From Saprospiraceae bacterium (GTDB lineage Bacteria; Bacteroidota; Bacteroidia; Chitinophagales; Saprospiraceae): 64,000 nucleotides of DNA. Location of the stretch: NCBI GenBank assembly GCA_016706365.1, contig JADJJU010000002.1:1-64000 (forward strand). Direction: 5' to 3'. The notes under the pieces were generated by a model, which saw nothing but the letters and a program-made list of their open reading frames with translations, was not told the DNA's origin and searched no databases. Position numbers and translations under genes: made by a program. Shown here one piece after another: positions 53,299 to 60,919 of this stretch; position 1 is the stretch's first letter; each line of letters starts with the position of its first letter.

Positions 53299-53711
53299 GC
53301 CGGATTTTGCATTTGTAAAAACTATGATGGAAGTCTATTTTAGTCCTGTGTACATTATAAGAATTTCGAAGAAGACCTTTGAATAATTTATGATAATTTG
53401 ATCAAAGCTTTCCCTGAATAAGCGCTGTTATGATCATGAAATGAAATCCAAAAAACGCTGACCAGAAATATGATGGAAATAATAAAAATCATTGCTTCTA
53501 TAAATTAATAGTGTTTGGAATATTGCCCAATTAAGTTGCAAGATGGGGTTATGCTAATTTTAATAAAATGACCATTATCATTTACAGATATGAAATTTGT
53601 CATGTCAGAATACAGTGCCCTGATATTAAATTTGAACATGAATAGGAGATAAATCCCTTTCTCCGTTGAAAAAAGGATATTTTAGCAGATCATTATTGGA
53701 CAGATACCTTT
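53299..53711. other. Non-coding gap between the cbb3 operon and the FixL-like gene
   Basis: No gene is seen. A perfect TTTGATCAAA palindrome lies at 53397-53406, about 100 bases before the first cbb3-cluster start codon. No clear TTG/TAnnTTTG pair is found for either side. A regulator-activated promoter is possible here. Confidence 0.4.
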
Positions 53712-54974
53712 ATGGATAAGCGGATTTTTGAACAGGGACAGACACTTTGGTCTGTACTTGATACGGCTATAGATGGGATTATCATCATTAATGAAAGAGG
53801 CATTATTCAGATTGTGAATCAGGCGGTTGAAAAAATGTTTGAATATCCTGCACAGGAAATGATTTCAAATAATATTTCAATGCTGATGCCATCCCCTGAT
53901 CATGAGAGACATGACAGTTACCTTGCCAATCATATCAGAACGGGAGAAGCAAAAATCATAGGAACAGGAAGGGAAGTTACTGCACTCACAAAATACGGAA
54001 AAAAATTCCCCATTCGTCTGGCGGTAAGTGAAGTATTTATCAATGAAACCAGATACTTTACAGGTATTCTACATGATTTGAGTGCTCAAAAACATGCTGA
54101 AGAACAGTTACTAAATCTTACCCGTGACCTGTAATCAAAAGTTCAGCTGCGGACAGAGGAGTTAGGAGAAGTAGTAAACAAATTGCTGAGTGTCAATCAG
54201 CAATTACAGACAGAGATAGCAGAAAGAATAGAAATCGAGCGCGAATTGAAAATCAATGAAGAGAAAATGCAAATTCTTCTCGATAGAGAAAAGGAACTCA
54301 ATCAAATGAAATCCCGCTTCGTTTCCATGGCTTCTCATGAATTCCGAACGCCATTAAGTACGATTCTTTCATCAGCGGCTTTAATAGACAAATATTTGCT
54401 GGAGGGTGAGCAGGACAAACGCAGCAAGCATGTGCACAAAATAAGGAATGCAGTTACGAATCTGACCAATATTTTAAATGATTTTCTTTCTTTGGAAAAA
54501 CTGGAAGAAGGCTTGGTTGGAACAAAAATGGAAGTTATCCATGTCAATGCATTTTGTCAGGAATTAGCAGAGGAAATGAATTCCATTATTAAGACAGGGC
54601 AAAAAATACAAGTAAGTTGTCTTGATAATGAAATGGAAATTGTCTCTGATACCAGATGTCTGTATAACAGTCTGATCAATCTTCTTTCCAATGCCATTAA
54701 GTATTCGGATGAAAATCAATTGATACAGTTTGACATAAGCATCGAAGATGATGCTGTTAATTTTACAATAAAAGATGATGGAATCGGAGTTCCTGCAGAT
54801 GAGCAATCTCAGCTATTTACACGATTCTATAGGGCCCGAAACGCGACTAATATACAAGGTACAGGTCTTGGATTGCATATCGTGAGCCGATACATGGATT
54901 TGATTGGAGGTAAAATCAGGTTTAAGAGTGAAGAAGGAGTAGGTAGTGAGTTTACATTGGAAATACCGTTGTAA
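53712..54974 (+). CDS. FixL-like haem-PAS sensor histidine kinase, interrupted by one stop codon
   Basis: A cytoplasmic kinase of 420 residues with one in-frame TAA (54132-54134). The N-terminal PAS domain (about 13-120) follows FixL closely: MLMPSPDHERHDSY with His67 at the haem-ligand place, and KIIGTGREVTA with Arg87 exactly 20 residues on, as in the His200/Arg220 pair of rhizobial FixL. A coiled coil leads to the H-box SMASHEFRTPLSTIL, N-box NLLSNAIKYSDE, G1 DDGIGV and G2 GTGLGLHIV. The stop replaces what should be CAA in TRDL-x-SKVQLRTEEL; both halves share one frame. It faces the cbb3 operon. An oxygen-sensing role is inferred from the residues and place. Confidence 0.85.
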
Positions 54975-54984
54975 AGTTGCTAGT

Positions 54985-55200
54985 TGAACAGATGGGAAGA
55001 AGCTGTTGGCTTTTAGCTGTTAGCCTTTGGCCAAAAGCCAAAAAAAAGCTCCGGCCACAAGCTAACAGCGAGTGAGAATTAGGTGAACTTCCTGCTTGTA
55101 GTTGGCGCTAGCTGTCACCTCACCTTTTTGCGAAGCAAAAACACGTCACCACTTTCATGGTGAAGCCAGAAAGTGGCGTTACCGTAAGAATACCGAAGCC
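54985..55200. repeat. TTGGCT/TTAGCT words followed by a hairpin array
   Basis: 55000-55070 repeats AGCTGTTGGCTTTTAGCTG-like words. At 55108-55183 lies a linker-hairpin array: GCTGTCACCTCACC, hairpin TTTTTGC-GAA-GCAAAAA (55125-55141), CACGTCACC, hairpin ACTTTC...GAAAGT (55151-55174), GGCGTTACC. Same plan as at 2088-2216 and 58831-58950. No gene is seen. Confidence 0.65.
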
Positions 55201-55260
55201 TCATTGATTGAGTTACGCCTGATTAGAGAAATAAAAGTTGATAACCAGAAAATTATTGGA

Positions 55261-56313
55261 ATGAAAAAGATTTTAGTAATAGAAGACCACACTGATGTCC
55301 GCGAAAATATTGCAGAAATACTAGATCTAGCCGGATATTATACATTTCAGGCACCACATGGTAAGGAAGGCGTACGCATTGCTGTCCAGGAGCATCCTGA
55401 TTTAATTATTTGCGATATCATGATGCCTGAACTGGACGGATATGGAGTGTTGCACATTCTAAATAAACGCACTGATACATCACATATTCCTTTCATTTTT
55501 CTGAGCGCCAAAGCTGAGAAAGATGACTTCCGCAAAGGGATGAACATGGGCGCAGATGATTATCTGACCAAGCCGTTTGATGATAAGGAACTGCTCCAGG
55601 CCATAGAATTGCGTTTATCCAAAAGAGTTGCACCCATTGCAAGTGCTGAGAATAATTCAGAATCTCATTTGAATTCCGAATCTTTGCTCAAAGTGGATTT
55701 ACAGCAATTATTTGATTCGGCAGATAGACGCAGCTACGACAAAAAGGATATCATTTTCAATCAAAAGGATCGGCCCCGATATTTATATCAATTGAAATCG
55801 GGTTCTGTGAAATTGTACCGTACCAATGAAGAAGGCAAGGAAGTGATTTTGAAATTGGCCAAACCTGGAGAATTTTTCGGGTATTTATCACTATTCTATG
55901 AAGATGAAATGACGGAGTCAGCCGCAACCATGGAGCGATCAGAAGTGCTGTTAATTCCCAAGGAAACTTTTTTCAAGGTTATGCATTCCAGCAGGCAGGT
56001 CACCTCACATATGATCCAGTTACTTGCTCAGAATGCAGCAGAAATGGAGGAGCGGCTTCTCAAAATGGCTTATAATTCCGTACGCAAAAAAGTAGCAGAA
56101 GCACTTCTGTTCGTCTATCGTCAAAAAGCAAATAATGATAATACAGAACCTCTTTTGCATATTCAACGGGATGATCTGGCCGGTATCGCAGGTACCGCCA
56201 AGGAAACAGCTATCCGCACGCTTGCTGATTTCAAAGAAGAAAAATTAATCGCCATCGAGGACAGGAGTATCCGGCTGTTGAATGTGAAGAAGTTAGAGGA
56301 ATTGCCGAATTGA
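55261..56313 (+). CDS. Receiver-CRP fusion transcription regulator
   Basis: A 350-residue regulator that joins a two-component receiver to a CRP/FNR module. The receiver (about 1-120) has VIEDHTDV, the phosphoacceptor Asp in IICDIMMPELDG, FIFLSAKAE and YLTKPFDDKEL. A cNMP-binding fold (about 150-265: YLYQLKSGSVKLYRTNEEGK, KPGEFFGYLSLFYEDEM) and an HTH_Crp domain (RDDLAGIAGTAKETAIRTLA) follow. No Fe-S Cys cluster is present, so it does not sense oxygen as FNR does. The ATG at 55261 is chosen because the longer frame translates upstream repeats. It follows the FixL-like kinase, so it is the likely response regulator for the cbb3 operon. Confidence 0.92.
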   Translation: MKKILVIEDHTDVRENIAEILDLAGYYTFQAPHGKEGVRIAVQEHPDLIICDIMMPELDGYGVLHILNKRTDTSHIPFIFLSAKAEKDDFRKGMNMGADDYLTKPFDDKELLQAIELRLSKRVAPIASAENNSESHLNSESLLKVDLQQLFDSADRRSYDKKDIIFNQKDRPRYLYQLKSGSVKLYRTNEEGKEVILKLAKPGEFFGYLSLFYEDEMTESAATMERSEVLLIPKETFFKVMHSSRQVTSHMIQLLAQNAAEMEERLLKMAYNSVRKKVAEALLFVYRQKANNDNTEPLLHIQRDDLAGIAGTAKETAIRTLADFKEEKLIAIEDRSIRLLNVKKLEELPN

Positions 56314-56326
56314 TGATTCAGTAATT

Positions 56327-56743
56327 TTATTCAATCTCCGATCGCCACTTTTTCTTTTCTGAAATGCGTTTTTTCTCTTCCAGCCTTTTTTCAATTGCTG
56401 CTTTGGATGGTCTGCTGACTTTTCTGGGCTTCTTCTCTTGAAATGCCTTTTCAAGCAGATTATAGAATTTGTCGATCACCACCGTTTTATTTTGAAGTTG
56501 GGTTCTCTTTACCTGAGATTGCAGGATGAGGATTCCTTCGGTGGTGAGTTTATTCGCCCATTTTTGCAATAAAAATTCTTTGGCGTCTTCAGGGAGGAGA
56601 TCAGACTGAGCAATATCAAATCTGAGGGTCATTTTGGTGCTGACTTTGTTCACGTTCTGTCCGCCGGGACCACTGCTTCGGGAAGCGCTCAGGTCCAGTT
56701 CTTTTGTGAAATCAATATCTTTGACAGAATTCCAGATGCTCAT
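56327..56743 (-). CDS. arfB: Alternative ribosome-rescue factor ArfB (YaeJ)
   Basis: A peptidyl-tRNA hydrolase that frees stalled ribosomes lacking a stop codon. The 138 residues have the class I release-factor core with the catalytic GGQ loop SRSSGPGGQNVNKVSTK near residue 25. It lacks the codon-recognition domain of true release factors. The basic C-terminal tail (KKPRKVSRPSKAAIEKRLEE then KKR-rich) enters the empty mRNA channel and is typical of ArfB. It is convergent with the receiver-CRP gene. Confidence 0.93.
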   Translation of the reverse strand: MSIWNSVKDIDFTKELDLSASRSSGPGGQNVNKVSTKMTLRFDIAQSDLLPEDAKEFLLQKWANKLTTEGILILQSQVKRTQLQNKTVVIDKFYNLLEKAFQEKKPRKVSRPSKAAIEKRLEEKKRISEKKKWRSEIE

Positions 56744-56784
56744 AATGGTGTGATAACATTACATGAGCCCAATGGATTCCGCGG

Positions 56785-57040
56785 CTTCTTGTTTTGTCAT
56801 GATTTTTGCATCTTTTGGGCAAAAATCACGCCAAAACAGATAATTGTTGTGGATTTAAAACCGGATTAAAATCCGGGGCTAATCGTTGGTTAACCCCATT
56901 CAGGGTTTTTATAATTGATAAATGCCCTGAATTTCCATTTCGGATGCACGTTGGTTATAATCATTCTAATCCTGGGTTTTCATGCCGGTTTAATAGTTGG
57001 CACACCGCATTCAGAGTATTAATTATTCCATTTAAACTCA
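56785..57040. repeat. Composite TTTTGTC/CCGGAT hairpin block
   Basis: A long hairpin with arms TTGTTTTGTCATGATTTTTG and GCAAAAATCACGCCAAAACA (56789-56838), CCGGATTAAAATCCGG (56861-56876), and AACCCC-ATTC-AGGGTT (56892-56907), then diverged CCTGAAT and CATTCAGA words up to 57020. It matches 6481-6590 and 34110-34230. No gene is seen between 56744 and 57200. Confidence 0.65.
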
Positions 57041-57200
57041 GGTATTTTAGTAGATGAGTGGAGGGCAAATTATAGAATTACCTCGAAGTTCAATTGAGCA
57101 AAAACAATTGTTTTGAGCAATATAAAACAATCAAGCTAACACTTTTGTCTATTTTTGACGTTATGGAGTGGAGATTTTCCGGCAATAAAGAAAAGTGGAT

Positions 57201-58478
57201 ATGAGATTAAAGACATGGATTTATGTGGGCTTGATGATGATCATGGTGCAGCAACTACAGGCTTCTTACCTTTTACTTCCAATGGATGAGCGACAGGCCA
57301 ATCACCTGAAAGCTTACGGCATCACTTATTTAGTATTGCAATCAGGAGCTGAAGCTTATTGGTTGCTCAATTACAGAGGGGGAAGTTTTGCGATATCATA
57401 CAGTAAGATTATAGAAAAAGAATGTCTGCTGAGGAATGTCTCCTTCGAAGTCATAGCTGATGGTCAATTTGCTCAGATTCAATCTGAAATCGCAGATCCC
57501 GAAGCTAATATGGATGTAATAAAGTTAGAGAAAGCACCTAAAATAGCTGTTTACAGTCCGGATTTTGACTCCAAAGGAGCTCGAATACAGCCCTGGGATG
57601 ACGCTGTCACAATGGTCCTGACCTTTGCAGAAATACCGTATGATGTTGTTTATGACCGGGAAGTAATGGAAGATAAACTGGCACAATACGATTGGTTGCA
57701 CCTTCACCACGAAGATTTCTCCGGACAATACGGAAAGTTTTATGCAAGCTATGGCACTCAACCATGGTACAAGGAAACCCAGCGAAGGATGGAAACAATG
57801 GCAAAAGAACTTGGGTTCTCCAAAGTGAGCAAACTAAAGTTGGCAGTAGTCAATAAAGTCCGTGATTATGTAATCGGTGGTGGATTTATGTTTGCCATGT
57901 GTTCTGCTACGGACACATACGATATTGCCCTGGCAGCAGCTGATACCGATATTGCAGCAGATATGTATGATGGAGATGGTATGGAGCCCAATTTCAATAT
58001 GAAGTTGAGATATGATAATACCTTTGCATTCAGAGATTTCAGATTATCTACAAATCCAATGGAATACAGATATTCAGATATTGACGATAAACGCAGAAGT
58101 GTTCCTCCTGCCTCAGATTATTTTACACTCTTTGATTTTTCAGCAAAATGGGATCCTGTTCCTACAATGCTTACCCAAAATCATACCCGCACGGTGAAAG
58201 GATTTATGGGTCAGACAACAGCATTCAAAAAAGATCTGGTCAAACCCAATGTCATAGTTCTCGGAGAAAACAAACCAGCTTCTGAAGTGCGATACATTCA
58301 TGGCACTGTAGGCCAGGGACAATGGACATTCTACGGTGGACATGATCCTGAAGATTATCAGCATTATGTGAATGACCCTGAGACTGATCTTTCTTTACAT
58401 CCGAATTCTCCGGGGTACAGATTGATTTTAAATAATGTACTTTTCCCGGCGGCGAAGAAGAAGGAGAGGAAGACCTAA
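57201..58478 (+). CDS. Exported glutamine-amidotransferase-like protein (often named asparagine synthetase B)
   Basis: A 425-residue protein of a family common in Bacteroidota and often labelled asparagine synthetase B, although it lacks the AsnB fold. The ATG at 57201 starts MRLKTWIYVGLMMIMVQQLQ, a signal peptide ending near ASYL; a GTG at 57195 is less likely. A class I amidotransferase-like Rossmann core follows, with KIAVYSPDFDSKGARIQPWD, DWLHLHHEDFSGQYG and the elbow GGGFMFAMCSATDTYDIALA, which holds a Cys where the nucleophile would be. The C-terminus keeps GQGQWTFYGGHDPEDYQHYV. Likely periplasmic. The name is a carry-over; the activity is not known. Confidence 0.82.
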   Translation: MRLKTWIYVGLMMIMVQQLQASYLLLPMDERQANHLKAYGITYLVLQSGAEAYWLLNYRGGSFAISYSKIIEKECLLRNVSFEVIADGQFAQIQSEIADPEANMDVIKLEKAPKIAVYSPDFDSKGARIQPWDDAVTMVLTFAEIPYDVVYDREVMEDKLAQYDWLHLHHEDFSGQYGKFYASYGTQPWYKETQRRMETMAKELGFSKVSKLKLAVVNKVRDYVIGGGFMFAMCSATDTYDIALAAADTDIAADMYDGDGMEPNFNMKLRYDNTFAFRDFRLSTNPMEYRYSDIDDKRRSVPPASDYFTLFDFSAKWDPVPTMLTQNHTRTVKGFMGQTTAFKKDLVKPNVIVLGENKPASEVRYIHGTVGQGQWTFYGGHDPEDYQHYVNDPETDLSLHPNSPGYRLILNNVLFPAAKKKERKT

Positions 58479-58740
58479 GAACAGCCAATTACGAATTACG
58501 AATTACGAATTACGATTAAACAAGCTGATTTCGTTGCTGGTTGCTGGTTGAACAGCGAATTGGCGAATTGTTGAATTGTTGAATGAAACAGCCAATCTTA
58601 CAGCCACTTTTGTTGCAGGTTGATGTTTACTAGTTGGTGGTTGAACAAGCTGAAAGCCCTTTTTCTTAGCTCGTTTTGGGATTTCTGATCCGAAACGCAC
58701 TGTTTGGAAGTCTCCGACTTGCACTGAAATGATTTTTACA
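58479..58740. repeat. AACAGCC-bordered tandem-repeat tract with GTCTCCGAC hairpins
   Basis: GAACAGCC is followed by AATTACG four times (58487-58514), TTGCTGG twice (about 58534), AACAGCG, GAATTGTT repeats (about 58567), AAACAGCC, and then GGATTTCTGATCC (58679-58691) and AAGTCTCCGACTT (58708-58720). No gene is seen. Confidence 0.65.
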
Positions 58741-58830
58741 TATAAACCATCGTTCAGGTTGATGGATCACCTTTCATGTATGTTCTCATTATCGGGAATG
58801 TATAGTGCGCTACCTGCGTGCTTGTTATTT

Positions 58831-58950
58831 GCGCCAGCTGACACCTCGAAATCAATTGAATGTATGGCAGTCAATTAATTTCGGTCACCTTTTACTGCGT
58901 AGCAGTGAAAAGACGTCACCCCGGCCAGGCGCAGCAGTGCCGGGGCGTCA
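58831..58950. repeat. Array of three unlike hairpins joined by GACGTCACC-like linkers
   Basis: GCGCCAGCTGACACC, hairpin 1 (58847-58883, CGAAATCAATTG with CAATTAATTTCG), GTCACC, hairpin 2 (58890-58911, TTTTACTGC-GTA-GCAGTGAAAA with one GT), GACGTCACC, hairpin 3 (58921-58943, CCGGC...GCCGG), GGCGTCA. Hairpins 1 and 2 resemble hairpins 1 and 3 of the 2088-2216 array. Confidence 0.7.
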
Positions 58951-59078
58951 AGAGGCTACGAGTAAAGCCCGTTAGCATCCATCCCCAAGCTGGCTGAACC
59001 CAACCAATACTGCCTCTCTGCAAAATTTTAATTGGATATCAGTCGATTTTCCTTACTTTTAGTTCAAACTTTATAAAA

Positions 59079-60140
59079 ATGATTAGAGCTAAAATAGGAG
59101 GAATAGGCCATTATGTGCCGGAAAGGGTGGTCACAAATTTTGATTTGGAAAAAGTGATGGAGACTACCGATGCCTGGGTTCAGGAAAGGACCGGCATTGT
59201 GGAGCGCAGGTATGGAAAGAAACATGAGGAAACCACGACTACTATGGGTGCAAGAGCATCCGAAATAGCGATAGCCCGGGCGGGAATTTCCAAAGAAGAC
59301 GTTGATTTTATCATATTTGCGACATTGAGTCCCGATTATTATTTCCCAGGCTGCGGTGTTTTATTGCAGCGTGAACTTGGAATTACTCATAATGAAATGG
59401 GATGTCTGGATATTCGCAATCAATGTTCAGGTTTTGTATATGCATTGTCAATTGCAGATCAGTTTGTGAAGACAGGGACATATAAAAATGTCCTTGTTGT
59501 AGGCGCTGAAATGCATTCAATGGGACTGGACTATACTACACGAGGAAGAAATGTGACTGTTATTTTTGGAGATGGCGCCGGAGCTGTAGTGGTACAGCCT
59601 GCCAATGATCCTTCCAAAGGAATCCTGACCTGTAAATTACATGCTAATGGCACACATGCAGAAGAACTGGCGTTCATCAGTCCCGGAGCGCATGGAGGAT
59701 ATCATGGACAGGAAGATTCGTACGGATTTCCGGATGATGAATCATTTGGCGGAATTTTTCTGACGCAAAAAATGATGGACGATGCCCTTACATTCCCACA
59801 AATGAACGGTCAATTAGTATTCAAAACTGCCGTTCAGAAATTCCCTGAAGTAATTATGGAAGCCTTAGCTGAACAGGGTTTGGACAAGAAGGACATTGAT
59901 ATGTTTATCCCGCATCAGGCCAATCTAAGAATCTCGCAGTTTGTGCAAAAATTATTGGGCTTGAGCGATGACAAAGTCTATAATAATATTCAGAAATACG
60001 GCAACACTACAGCAGCATCTATTCCTATTGCACTAAGCGAAGCATGGGAAGCAGGGAAGATAAAATCAGGAGATTTGGTTTGTTTGGCTGCATTTGGGGC
60101 AGGATTCACATGGGGCTCGGCGCTGATGAGATGGGAATAG
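59079..60140 (+). CDS. fabH: 3-oxoacyl-ACP synthase III (FabH-like)
   Basis: A condensing enzyme that joins acetyl- or acyl-CoA to malonyl-ACP to start fatty acid synthesis. The 353 residues have the thiolase fold with Cys116 (IRNQCSGFVYAL), His in IPHQANLRISQF and Asn in YGNTTAASIPIALSEAW, a full catalytic triad. AKIGGIGHYVPERVVTN and TTDAWVQERTGIVERRY are the family N-terminus. It is about 30 residues longer than E. coli FabH because of an insert near AHGGYHGQEDSYGFPDDESF. Relatives with such inserts include specialised beta-ketoacyl synthases, so a role in branched or secondary lipids is possible. It stands alone between repeat tracts. Confidence 0.9.
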   Translation: MIRAKIGGIGHYVPERVVTNFDLEKVMETTDAWVQERTGIVERRYGKKHEETTTTMGARASEIAIARAGISKEDVDFIIFATLSPDYYFPGCGVLLQRELGITHNEMGCLDIRNQCSGFVYALSIADQFVKTGTYKNVLVVGAEMHSMGLDYTTRGRNVTVIFGDGAGAVVVQPANDPSKGILTCKLHANGTHAEELAFISPGAHGGYHGQEDSYGFPDDESFGGIFLTQKMMDDALTFPQMNGQLVFKTAVQKFPEVIMEALAEQGLDKKDIDMFIPHQANLRISQFVQKLLGLSDDKVYNNIQKYGNTTAASIPIALSEAWEAGKIKSGDLVCLAAFGAGFTWGSALMRWE

Positions 60141-60200
60141 AAACAGCCGGATTATCGGTTAAGGGTTTAAACGAAGTGGGGGTTGCGGGTTGGAATTAAA

Positions 60201-60259
60201 GTCGTATGACATAAGGCATAAGTCGTAAGGCATAAGTCGTAAGGCATAAGGCATAAGGT
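60201..60259 (+). repeat. Tandem AAGGCATAAGTCGT repeat
   Basis: A 14-base unit AAGGCATAAGTCGT recurs with small changes about three times, ending in AAGGCATAAGGCATAAGG. It follows an AAACAGCC word at 60141. Confidence 0.6.
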
Positions 60260-60288
60260 GGAAACAATATAGCGTTGGTGTAGATTTA

Positions 60289-60369
60289 ATGACAGCAACT
60301 TTTAAAGACACATTTGGAAACGTAATAGGCTTGATTTACAATCCTCACTTTCAATTAAAAGATCAACCA
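60289..60369 (+). pseudogene. C-terminal remnant of a VOC/glyoxalase-family gene
   Basis: ATFKDTFGNVIGLIYNPHF is the usual last beta strand of VOC (glyoxalase/bleomycin) proteins. It is open from an ATG at 60289 in the same frame as the TfoX gene, with no earlier part of a VOC gene upstream; a tandem repeat stands there instead. It is probably what is left of a lost neighbour gene. The alternative is a true N-terminal extension of the TfoX protein. Confidence 0.6.
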
Positions 60370-60693
60370 ATGGCATCCGACACAAACTTTGTAGATTTTG
60401 TATTAGAACAAATCAGAAATTCAGGAGAAATAACTGCTAAAAAGATGTTTGGTGAATACGGCATTTATTCAGATGAAAAACTATTTGGGCTAATATGTGA
60501 CAATAAACTATTTATTAAGCCAACAAATTCTGGGCGTAAGTTTATAGAAAATGTTGTTGAAGCACCGCCATACGAAGGAGCGAAGCCGAGTTTTTTAATA
60601 AAAGACAAACTTGAAGACAGCGAATGGTTAAGTGAATTAGTTAGAATATCACTGAATGAATTACCAGCGCCAAAAATGAAAAAGAAAAAATGA
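60370..60693 (+). CDS. TfoX/Sxy N-terminal-domain protein
   Basis: A 107-residue protein of the TfoX_N fold. The ATG at 60370 gives MASDTNFVDFVLEQIRNSGE, the usual start, followed by ITAKKMFGEYGIYSDEKLFG, LICDNKLFIKPT and the closing WLSELVRISLNELPAPKMKK. TfoX/Sxy proteins control competence in gammaproteobacteria, but the lone N-terminal domain is found widely with unknown function. It has no C-terminal TfoX_C domain. Low GC and the VOC remnant before it suggest a small transferred cassette. Confidence 0.85.
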   Translation: MASDTNFVDFVLEQIRNSGEITAKKMFGEYGIYSDEKLFGLICDNKLFIKPTNSGRKFIENVVEAPPYEGAKPSFLIKDKLEDSEWLSELVRISLNELPAPKMKKKK

Positions 60694-60919
60694 CAAAAAC
60701 TGCTAGTAACTGAAAGGCTGTTACATCGATTAACCAGATAAGCGATTCACCACTCAAACGGCTGTTTTCAACGAGTAATAATATGAGATTTTCTTATTTA
60801 CCGCTAACTTCGGTCTTGTTTTCAGTGTTTCGGTACAACGATACTACGCCTTTCTGCGTTTAAGGCTTCGTACGACGATCCGGGTACACCTGTTTAATAT
60901 CAGCTAAAAATAATTTGCA

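Noticed and set aside
53397..53406. TTTGATCAAA as an FNR box for the cbb3 operon
   Set aside because: FNR sites are TTGAT-N4-ATCAA; here the half-sites abut without spacing. A 10-base palindrome is expected by chance at this AT content.
55102..55260. N-terminal extension of the receiver-CRP protein from an upstream start
   Set aside because: The extra 53 residues are a translation of the hairpin array; the receiver fold starts at the ATG at 55261.
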